Source: Halichondria panicea | Lineage: Eukaryota; Porifera; Demospongiae; Suberitida; Halichondriidae | DNA length: 64,000 bases | Assembly: GCF_963675165.1 (NCBI RefSeq) | Contig: NC_087386.1 | Location: 4,036,169-4,100,168, forward strand | Direction of reading: 5' to 3' | Shown: piece after piece, positions 23,477 through 33,100 of the stretch | Layout: every line of letters starts with the position of its first letter | Position numbering within the stretch: position 1 is the first letter of the stretch | Made by a program: the position numbers and the translations under genes | The notes under the pieces: model-generated | What the model was told of the DNA's origin: nothing | The model's database searches: none | What the model saw: the letters and a program-made list of their open reading frames with translations, nothing else

Positions 23477-24480
23477 TCAAGAGGTTTTGTCTGAAGCAAT
23501 AATTGAGGAGTAGCTCGCTAGTGTGTCCTTTGGAGTTTGGATGTACAATTGGTAGGCAGAGCTTTTCCATCTGCCTAACATCTGTATTACCGAGTCCGGA
23601 ATTCCCTGGCCTGGGCGGCTGCCGTGGCCAATTCTGAAGGAATGTCCTGCGTATTGGGACGAGTCTACGCCAAGATGGGACAATGCCTCGCGAATCTTTA
23701 GGATAAATCGGGACGAGGGCGACCATCTGCAAACAGGAATAAGAACCCTGGTCTGTTGCCTCGAATGGCCAAGTAGGACGCTACTGGGCATAGGGAAGTG
23801 TGGGTGCGACCAAATACGATTTCTACGCCTTTTCAGTTTTGGAGGTTTTTAAGCGTATCTTAGCGTATCTTTACTATCCGCGGTGATGAGATATCGTCGT
23901 CCTTGAAGCCGATATGTGAGGACGGCTCGAATGTTGACTCAGAAGGTAGTCATTTCCCCTGAGCGCATAAAACCAAAAAAACAGCATGAAGGCGTCTTAA
24001 TCGTGACTCCTTGCCTCAAAGAAGCCCCTGAGCTTCTGTAAGATATCGATTGTGATGGGAAGACGCTTTGGCGACTGTCCTGGCCTGCTCCATTTTGATA
24101 CCTTTTACCAGGTTTGGAAATGAGGAAATCATCGGGTCTGGGTAGTTATGAGCTAATTGTAATCGGCGTAGGGCCGAGAAGTAACGTTTTATTGTGGTGT
24201 GTGCCAGGTTGTCTCTTGCCAAGAATGACGCGAAACGGCATAGGTGAGTTTCTTGTAACGGTAGTGGTTGTATATACATTATTGCATTGAGTACAAAAGG
24301 TGAGGTAGCGAGTTTGAGCTGAGTTGTACGAGCGGTGCGTGCTGAAAGTAGAATTCCACAGCCTGGTCCAGTCTGGGGATGTCCAGTCTGGTTGGGTAGT
24401 GAGCAGAAGGTCAGTTATAGCTGGTAGGATTGGTATTGGGACTTTCAGAGCCTGGGGGGAGAGCATTGAGGCGTTGTTCC
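23477..24480 (-). pseudogene. DIRS-like tyrosine recombinase
   Basis: Minus strand, three overlapping frames. The N-terminal domain (24480-24146) starts RNNASMLSPQALKVPIPI and has DWTSPDWTRLWNSTFS. The core-binding part (24279-24016) has HLCRFASFLARDNLAHTTIK then SALRRLQLAH. The catalytic part (23791-23477) has QYAGHSFRIGHGS (Arg of the R..H-x-x-R set), IQMLGRWKSSAYQLYIQTP (second Arg and the nucleophile Tyr). These are hallmarks of DIRS/Ngaro-type recombinases, which integrate circular cDNA without making target duplications. Frame changes indicate a pseudogene. The upstream RT and gag parts of the same element lie at 35967-38243, separated by the 11.5-kb insertion. Confidence 0.8.
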
Positions 24481-24486
24481 TAGACA
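24481..24486. repeat. Left 6-bp target duplication TAGACA
   Basis: TAGACA precedes the left terminus and is repeated at 35961-35966 after the right terminus. Removing the element and one copy restores an open reading frame through ADALSR-NNAS of the DIRS-like element, which independently supports the boundaries. Confidence 0.88.
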
Positions 24487-25624
24487 TATGAGGTGCCGTT
24501 TGTGTCAAAACTATGTAAAAGTGAGACATATATATATGTCCATGGGTATTTATAAATGTCCATGGATATTTATATATATCCACGGGTATTTATAAATACC
24601 CGTAGACATTTATAAATGTCCACAGGTATTTATAAATACCCATAGACATTTATATATGTCCATGGGTATTTATATATGTCCATGGGTATTTATAAATGTC
24701 CATGGGTATATATAAATGTCCATGGGTATTTATAAATGTCCATGGGTATTTATATATGTCCATGGGTATTTATAAATGTCCATGGGTATATATAAATGTC
24801 CATGGGTATTTATAAATGTCCATGGGTATTTATTATATTAATGTCCATGGGTATTTATAAATGTCCATGTGTATTTATAAATGTCAATGGGTATTTATAA
24901 ATGTCCATGGGTATTTATAAATACCCGTAGACATTTATAAATGTCCACAGGTATTTATAAATACCCATAGACATTTATATATGTCCATGGGTATTTATAT
25001 ATGTCAATGGGTATTTATAAATGTCAATGGGTATTTATAAATGTCCATGGGTGTATATAAATGTCCATGGGTATTTATAAATGTCCATGGGTATATATAA
25101 ATGTCCATGGGTATATATAAATGTCCATGTGTATTTATAAATGTCAATGGGTATTTATAAATGTCCATGGGTATTTATAAATACCCGTAGACATTTATAA
25201 ATGTCCACAGGTATTTATAAATACCCATAGACATTTATATATGTCCATGGGTATTTATATATGTCCATGGGTATTTATAAATGTCCATGGGTATATATAA
25301 ATGTCCATGGGTATATATAAATGTCCATGGGTATATATAAATGTCCATGTGTATTTATAAATGTCAATGGGTATTTATAAATGTCAATGGGTATTTATAA
25401 ATGTCAGTGGAGGATGTGTGCTTTTCAGGGTGTGGTTTTGTTACATTACAAGTGGTAGTCACATGATAACCTGCCACATGGTCCACAAGAATGGCTGAAG
25501 GTGTGAATGTTGGAGTGTTGTCTAGTGCCCTGGCTGTTTCAATTCAGCAAGCAGTTAGCAGTGGTTAGTTACAGTTACCTCAAGTGCCAACAAGTGGTGC
25601 CAACCAGAGTCCCATTAGTGACAG
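24487..25624 (+). repeat. Left terminal inverted repeat (about 1.14 kb)
   Basis: From the outside in: a unique 45-bp end (TATGAGGTGCCG...GTGAGACATA), a 20-bp-unit minisatellite (about 24533-25405), a unique promoter-like stretch (GGATGTGTGCTTTTCAGGGT, then GTGGTTTTGTTACATTACAA), and the first coding exon from ATG 25491. The right repeat at 35012-35960 is the same in inverted order but about 190 bp shorter, because the minisatellites differ in copy number. Confidence 0.88.
24533..25405. repeat. Minisatellite, ATGTCCATGGGTATTTATAA unit
   Basis: About 44 copies of a 20-bp unit, with variants in the CCATGG core (CAATGG, CCATGT) and in TATTTATAA/TATATATAA. A palindromic block containing CGTAGACATTTATAAATGTC and CACAGGTATTTATAAATACC recurs at about 24584, 24909 and 25169 (spacings 325 and 260 bp), giving a higher-order structure. 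Confidence 0.9.
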
Positions 25625-26966
25625 GTCAGTGACAGACTCTAGCAGAAAGTTTACCATACCGGCGGTATTACCATTACCCTATGGTAAACACCACGTACTT
25701 CAGTTTCCATAATTATACACGGGCAAGTCCCTTGTCACATAAGACGAGGTTCCACTGTGCTATATCTGTATAAACAATAATTCTGATACATAACTGTCTA
25801 TGTGTATATACAGGTCTGATCGTCCAGGAAGGCCGAGGTCCACTGTTACCATTGACGAAATACTGGAAATACGATCACTTCATTACAAATGGAATAAAAT
25901 TGCGTCTATCTTGGGAATATCAAGAGCAACTTTGTACAGACGATTAGAAGAAAATGGAAGATCCTCACAGGATGGGTCGATGTTGGATGATAATGAGCTA
26001 GATGATGTGATCAGTGGTATAAAAAGAGATCACCCGAATGATGGGGAACGACTTGTCTGCGGCCACTTAAGAGCAAGGGGATTAAAAGTTCCTTGGCAAG
26101 CTGTCAGGGATTCCATTCATCGAACGGATCACGAAAATGTCATTGCGCGTCGCTGTACTGTTGTTAGACGCCGTGTGTACAGTGCCCCTCACCCAAATTA
26201 TGTGTGGCACATTGATGGCCATCATAAACTTATAAGGTGGCGTTTTGTGATCCATGGTTCAATTGACGGCTTCTCCCGCACTATCATTTATGTGGCATGC
26301 ACCGACAACAATCGTTCAGAAACTGTTCTCCAGCTCTTCACTGACAGTATCAGGCACTATGGTGTCCCTAACCATGTGAGATCAGATCACGGTGGAGAAA
26401 ATGTGGAGGTATGGCGGTACATGATTGCTGCACACAATAATGATTACAGTTGTGTAATCACCGGGAGTTCTGTGCACAATGAAAGAATTGAGAGACTCTG
26501 GTGTGACGTTCATAGATGTGTTGGTTCCGTGTTTTCCCAAATCTTCCGATCTTTGGAAAGTGATGGACTTCTTGACCCCTTAAATGAAGTGGATCTTTAC
26601 TGTTTGCATCTGATCTTCCTGCCACGAATAAACAAATGTATTTCAGGTTTCGTAGATAGTTGGAATCATCATCCTTTATCTACTGAAGGCAATCGAACTC
26701 CATACCAACTTTTTTTTGAAGGTATGCTGCAAACAAGCGAGCAAGAACTTGGTACTACAGCTAATGTGGACACTTCTGATGTTGAAGGAGAACGTGTATC
26801 AGTGCCAAGAATTAAGTTTATACCATGCTCAATTTTAAAACAAAGTTTCCAAACTATAAATCCCCTTGAAGAAGCAGAAGATAATGGTAGAGGACTCTTT
26901 GTCGACGTACTTCATACTACAGGACAGCATCTTAATGCTACTTGCTCACAATGTATTTGGATGTAA
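25491..26966 (+). CDS. Integrase-type DDE transposase (IS3EU-like), two exons
   Basis: Exon 1 (25491-25624) lies in the left terminal repeat and encodes MAEGVNVGVLSSALAVSIQQ. A 189-nt intron (25625-25813, GTCAGT...TATACAG) precedes exon 2 (25814-26966), and the phase across the junction is kept (ISDR/SDRPGRPR). Exon 2 encodes a helix-turn-helix (WNKIASILGISRATLYRRL), then an integrase core with WHIDGHHKL (first Asp), VRSDHGGENVEVW (second Asp) and HNERIERLW (Glu), and a C-terminal tail. The intact exon-2 frame is about 384 residues. Exon 1 carries an in-frame TAG at 25566-25568 where the matching exon in the right repeat reads CAG, so this copy would make a truncated product unless translation starts later. 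It presumably cuts and joins the element ends. Confidence 0.85.
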
Positions 26967-26984
26967 TATTCAATTATTATAATT

Positions 26985-27062
26985 ATGATAAGAATGAATG
27001 AAAGAATGAATAAATAAATGAAAAAGGAATGAATAATGTGATGATGAATGAATGAATGAACA
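26985..27062. repeat. GAAT-type microsatellite
   Basis: Imperfect (GAAT)n and (AAAT)n run just downstream of the transposase stop, between the two convergent genes. Confidence 0.8.
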
Positions 27063-27115
27063 CAATGAAGTAATACAGCAGCTAAAATGTCAAAGTTGGA
27101 ACTGTTATATACTAA

Positions 27116-30100
27116 CTACGGACCACCACCAAAACCAGCAGAATCCAAAACGCTCATATCCATTTTTTTCTTAAACATCTCATATGGCAGCTCGTCAAAA
27201 GATCTTGGAAAGGTGATGCTTACGTCACATGTTGAAGTCTTAGGGAGAATCTTTTCATTTGTGAAGTGGACACTAGGGATACAAGGAAACCCAGCTGCTG
27301 GAAGCCTCCTAGAGCCAGAGATAAATTGTAGAATGTCACCAATCGACACACCTGATTCATCACCATCTGTGTTGGGATAAATGCTGTAATGTGTAACTGA
27401 CAAACGATAAATGCTTAGTATGTACATATACAGTGCTGTATAAATGTGTGTAACTGACCAGAGCAATCCATGACATAGTTGCTCCACATGAGGTAAACAG
27501 CCTCCTCTGACTTTCTTTTGTTGCTTCCTCTTTCCGAGTAGCTAGCCACAAACCAGTCTAAGAGGTCACCACCATCAACATCAAACGCAATTGAGGTGGC
27601 AAGGAACGAATGCATGTCATCAGGGTATTGGACCATCAAAATTTCCAGCTGGAGGGTCTCCCTCAATCCCTTCCTTAGCTGTTGCAGCTCAGCAAGAGGG
27701 AGGAAATACACAAAATGGAGCCACACTGTCTTCAGGATCTCCTCCTTATCTGAGATCTGCAGCGAGCTGGTTGGTTTCTGGTAGCCACACTCAAAGCGAA
27801 GCTCAAGGTGCTTGTCATGAGCCCCCGGCTGCGCCAAGGCTCGCAGTTGACTTAAACAGAACACGATCCAAGTAAATAGGAGTCTTCTATAACTTTAACA
27901 TGAGAACAGAACTGCACATAACTCCTTCTCTAGCTATTTTATACAGACACATGCACCAAAAATCTAGATTGTTCTACAACACCCACAAAGTTCTAGAATA
28001 CTGAACCTCTGGAAGGTTCTTAACACATAAAGTTCTGGTCCTTTACCACGGAATGTTCTAGTTCTTAATTAAACCAGTCACAGAATGTTCTAGTTCACCA
28101 CATTCCTCTCCCCTTCTCCTGCGACATTCATGTCGGGGTGAGAAATAGGCAATCGGGAGAGGGCGTCTGCGTTTTGGTTGTCTTTGCCCTTCCGATAGCG
28201 GACAGAAAAGTTGAATGGTTGCAAGGCCAGGCTCCATCGGATGAGACGATTGTTGTTCTCTTTCATTCGCTCCATCCATTCCAGGGAGTGATGGTCCGTC
28301 TGGATTACAAAGGGTCGTCCTAGGAGGTAGACTCGGAAAGCTTCAACAGCGAGTTTAATTGCCAGGCACTCCTTCTCCACGGTCGAGTAGTGTTCTTCTC
28401 GGTTAAGGAGTTTTCGGCTAAAATATCCTACTGGGTGTTCAGCGCCATCCCCATCAGTTTGGCTGAGGACTGCCCCTACACCTCGCTGGGATGCATCGGT
28501 TTGGAGGACAAAGGCTCTCGAAAAGTCTGGATTGTGCAATATCGGCTGTGACAACATCTGCTTCTTCAGGGTCTGGAATGCTGTCTCACAAGCTGGTGTC
28601 CATATTACTGTTGAGGGTAAATTCTTTCGGGTGAGGTCGGACAGGGGGGCGGCAATGGAGGCGAAATCCGGGATAAACCTCCTGTAATATCCAGTTAATC
28701 CAAGGAAACAACGCACTTCTTTTTTCGTTTTTGGTCTTGGAAATTCCATCATTGCCTCTAGTTTTGTTTCCTCTGGTTTCACCACTCCACTCCCAACGAC
28801 ATGGCCTAGGTATATACAGTGGGCCATCCCAAACTGACATTTGCTGAGCTTCATGGTTAGGCCGGCATCTTGGATCCGCTCCAGCACCTGACGTAAATGG
28901 TAGAGGTGGTCCTTCCAATTGGAGCTGTAGATTACAACATCATCTAGGTATGCTGCAGCATATTCTTCCAGTCCTTGCAGTACCCGGTCCATTAGCCTCT
29001 GGAAAGTTGCCGGTGCGCCTTGCAAGCCAAATGGCATAACATTGAAGTGATAAAGACCAAAAGGGGTTACAAATGCCGTCTTCGTCTGGGCTTTCTTGGT
29101 GAGGGGTACCTGCCAGTATCCTTTTGTCAGATCCAAAGTGGTGATGTACTTAGCTTGGCCTAGTCTGTCGATCATCTCGTCAATGCGGGGCATTGGGTAT
29201 GCATCTGCCTCAGAAACTCCATTTAGATGTCGATAGTCAACGCAGAATCGCATAGTACCATCTTTCTTCTTCACCAATACAATAGGGGCTGACCATTCAC
29301 TTGTCGAAGGCTCGATCACTCCATGTTCTAGCATTTCCGCAATTTCTTTCTTCACTGTCTCTCGATAGGCATGAGGTAAGCGGTAAGGAGGCAACCTGAT
29401 TGGGCGTGCCGTTCCGGTTTCAATGTCGTGCTCAATGATTGCTGTCCGTCCTGGGGTGTCTCGCATAGCTTCTACGAATTCGTTGGTTAGCTGACGGAGG
29501 TCATACTGTTGGGTCTCTTCCAGTCGCTTGTCCAGGACAATCTTCTTTGTGATACCGTCACTTTCTTTCCACAACGGGAGTTCATCCGTTAATTCTCCTC
29601 TCTCTTCCTCCGCCAAGAGGTTTGGGATCGTGGGGGTATTCCACTTTCGCAACATGTTGATGTGGAAGACTCTTCTCCGCTTCTTGTGATCGAACATGTC
29701 CACTTCATATGTCACCGGTGAAATCACTTTCTTCACGGGGTAGGGACCTTGCCACTTCGCTAGGAGTTTGTTGGTCGAGGAAGGTAGAAGGACTAGTACG
29801 TTGTCCTCTACCTGCAGCTGCCTCTCTCGTGCATTTCGATCATACCACTTCTTTTGGGTTGTTTGGGCCTTCTTCAGATTCTCACAAGCTAGCTCCGACA
29901 TCTTGGCGAGTTTTTCTTGAATCGTCAGGACATAAGAAACGACACTCTGTAGATTTCTTGCTAGATTCCCACGATTCTTTGAGCACATCAAGAGGTCCTC
30001 GCACCTGCCTTCCATACATTAGTTCAAAGGGAGAAAATCCGGTTGATGACTGGGGTACTTCACGGTAGGCAAACAGCAAATACGGAATTAGTTGGTCCCA

Positions 30101-33100
30101 GTCTTTTCCTTCTTCATTGGCGGTTTTGCGAAGCATGGACTTCAAGGTTTGATTGAAACGTTCTACTAATCCGTCCGTTTGAGGGTGGTAAGGGCTGGTC
30201 TGGATCGGCTGTATCTTCAACAAGCGGTAGAGCTCTGCTAGCAATCCAGATGTGAAATTAGCTCCTTGATCAGTCAGGATCTCTCGGGGTATGCCTACTC
30301 TTGAGAAAAACATTATCAGCTCCTTGGCTACGTGCTCAGCATCTATGGTTCGTAGGGGGACAGCTTCTGGGTACCTTGTACTATAGTCGCAAATCACCAG
30401 GATGTAGCGGTTTCCCGTGCGGCTACGAGGAAGAGGACCCACGATATCCATAGCAATACGTTCAAACGGCTCTCGAATGATGGGTAGGGGAATCATTGGT
30501 ACACGCTGCTTTTTCCCCTTTGATGTCCTCTGACACTCTTCGCACGATTGGCATAGCTTCTTCACATCTTCGAATACTGTCGGCCAATAGAACCGCTGGA
30601 GAATCCGTTCTACGGTCTTTCGCTGCCCCATGTGGCCAGCCATTGGAATATGGTGAGCAAGGGACATCACTAGGCTACGGCACGACTCTGGTAGCACCAA
30701 CTGCTGTATCGGGCTGCTGTCTTCGCCATGGGGTGAGATCCATTGACGGTAAATCAGTCCATTTTCTTCGTGAAAGACCATCTTGCTGGCTCCAGTAGCA
30801 CCGTTCATTGCTTCTCGAATACCTTTAAGCGTGACATCTTCTTGCTGCATTCGTCGCAACTCAATGGGGGACAGGTCCAAGGGGTGTGTCTGCTTGTTTT
30901 GAGCCACTTCACGCCTCTGCTGCCTCTTCTCTCTCCTAGTTAGTTGCTGGTGTTTCTTTACTTCGAGAAAAAGATCTGGGTCCATCTCTGCGCCAAGTGG
31001 CATCTCAGCAATTTGGTCATCGGTTACGTCCAAGTCCGTTAGCATCTCGGCTTGTTGGTCATCAGGAGTGTTGGGAGTGTTTGGAACCATCTTGGCCACT
31101 TGGTCATCAGGCATCTCATCAGTGGATGTGTCGGACGTGGTAGTAGGCTGTTTGATTCCCTCCTGTTGTTGTATCTTCTCCAGTTCCACTCTTTCTTCTT
31201 CGTTTTTCTTGGCCTGGGCTCTGGTCATTACGGCAAGGGCTTCTTCAGTCCGAACTGTCCCTTCCTTATTCTGTAACATTTCGAGTAGGTCTGCCACATC
31301 TCGTCCGAGTAGCACTGGTACTGGGAGGGTCTTTGAAATTGCTGCTTCGATTTGGTGTCTTTCTTCTCCGAGGCCAATTTCTACACTTACGAGTGGATAT
31401 TCTCGAACGTCTCCGTGAGCACATCGGATGCGAACTCGTCCTAGTTGCTTCTTCTGTGGTAGCAGATCACTTCTCACCATTGAACGGGCACAACCGGTGT
31501 CAAGGACAATCTCGTCTACTGCTTTTCCCTCCACTGTGCCGGATCGTGTAATCTGGGGGTTGATTTTCTTCTCCAACTTGTCCTCATTCATGTACACCAA
31601 TTCAGTTTCTTCTGTGAATAGATTTGACTTGCTAGGGCAATTTGCGGCAATATGTCCGGTCTCTTGGCAGTTGTAGCATTTGATTTTGTTCCATTCCATC
31701 TTTGTTTTGTTGGCCTCCCTTCGTCCTTTCTCTGTCCTTCGATCAGCCATAGCCTTCCTACAGTCTTTGGCAATATGGCCCTTTATCTTGCAGTAGTGGC
31801 ACGTTTTGGTTGCTCCGCTCTCACTGCTGGGCCGACGAGTCTCTCGTGGCGGTAACTCCTTAGGATCAAGTTGACGGGAATGAACATAGCTGTCGGCCAG
31901 TCTTCCCGCTTCTTCTCCGGTAGTGGGCTTTCGGTCGCCCAACCAAATTCTCAGGTCTCTAGGCATCCCCTCCATCAGTTGCTCCACTACAATTTTCTCC
32001 TTGAGTGCTTCCATCGTGGTGCAGCCTGCTGTCCATTTCTCCAGGAGGTCTCTCAGTTTTGTTGCGAGCTCCAGGTACGCCTCCCCTTCGGCCTTCTTCG
32101 TAGTTCGGAAGCGTTTGCGGTACGTTTCTTCGCTAATATCATAGCGTTGCAGTATAGCTCTTTTCACGTCCTCATAGTTCTTAGCTTTCTCTACATCCAT
32201 TGCAGCAAAGGCCTGCTGGGCTCTCCCCATAAGTTGTGGCGCTAACTTATGGGCCCAGTGCTCTTCTTTCACTTCAAAGGCTGTCATCAGTCGCTCAAAC
32301 GTAGTCAAGTATGCCTCAATGTCTTCTTTTTCCGTGAGTTTGGCTAGGTTCAAATGTCGTAGATCTTCCGCTCGTTTCGCCTTGATCTCCTCTCGACTCT
32401 GATTTAGGTCCATCCAGTTTCTCATCATCTCCACCTGACTTTGCATCATTTGCATTCTTTGTTCACTTTCTCTCTCTCTACGTTCCTGTTCTTCTGCTCG
32501 TTCTCGCTCTCGTTGTCTGTTCTCTTCTTCTCTTGCTCTGGCCCTTTCCGTTTCTGCCTCGTCACGGCTCCGGCGATCTTCCAGCAGCATCTGTAGAAGT
32601 TCAGTCACTCCAGTTCCTGTCTCTGCCATCGTTATTACAGCTTGGTCACTCTCCACGTCTTGTTCTGTTTCGTTCGCCGATTCTCCTAGGTTGTAGATTC
32701 TGCCAGTCCTTGTCACCGACATACAGATCTACCATTCGCTTCTCAAATTTGTGGGTCTCGAAAAACCACTGTCTTCGACTATCCCACCGCTGCCACCAAT
32801 TGTCATGAGCCCCCGGCTGCGCCAAGGCTCGCAGTTGACTTAAACAGAACACGATCCAAGTAAATAGGAGTCTTCTATAACTTTAACATGAGAACAGAAC
32901 TGCACATAACTCCTTCTCTAGCTATTTTATACAGACACATGCACCAAAAATCTAGATTGTTCTACAACACCCACAAAGTTCTAGAATACTGAACCTCTGG
33001 AAGGTTCTTAACACATAAAGTTCTGGTCCTTTACCACGGAATGTTCTAGTTTTTAATTAAACCAGTCACAGAATGTTCTAGTTCACCACAGTGCTCATCA

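Larger units (their letters stand above)
27813..33090 (-). mobile_element. Gmr1-like Ty3/gypsy retrotransposon
   Basis: Two 290-bp LTRs (TG...CA), differing by one base that I could find, flank a minus-strand interior. The 5-bp duplication GTGCT lies at 27808-27812 and 33091-33095. Order on the minus strand is gag (SCAN-like, two zinc knuckles), protease, integrase, reverse transcriptase, RNase H. Integrase before RT is the Ty1/copia order, but the RT and RNase H are of Ty3/gypsy type, which defines the Gmr1-like group. It interrupts exon 6 of the HECT gene. The near-identical LTRs point to a recent insertion. Confidence 0.92.

Noticed and set aside
24533..25405. Direct-repeat array as a CRISPR
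   Set aside because: Units are contiguous with no unique spacers, no cas genes are present, and the sequence is eukaryotic.
27415..27864. Protein start MFCLSQLRALAQPGAHD at both LTR edges
   Set aside because: It is LTR sequence read into the neighbouring exon; the same start appears at 32852 because the LTR is duplicated.
27591..27875. Plus-strand frames opposite HECT exon 6
   Set aside because: Antisense to an exon with clear HECT-type sequence; composition mirrors it.
29882..30015. Overlap of the two Gmr1-like frames as programmed frameshifting
   Set aside because: The shift falls within the integrase, not at gag-pol, and no slippery heptamer was evident; a plain indel is simpler.
30496..32245. 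Several plus-strand open frames across the Gmr1-like element
   Set aside because: Antisense shadows of the long minus-strand gag-pol frame; no motifs.
32781..32798. tRNA-Leu-like sequence as a tRNA gene
   Set aside because: Only the 3' acceptor end is present, next to an LTR, so it is a primer-binding site.
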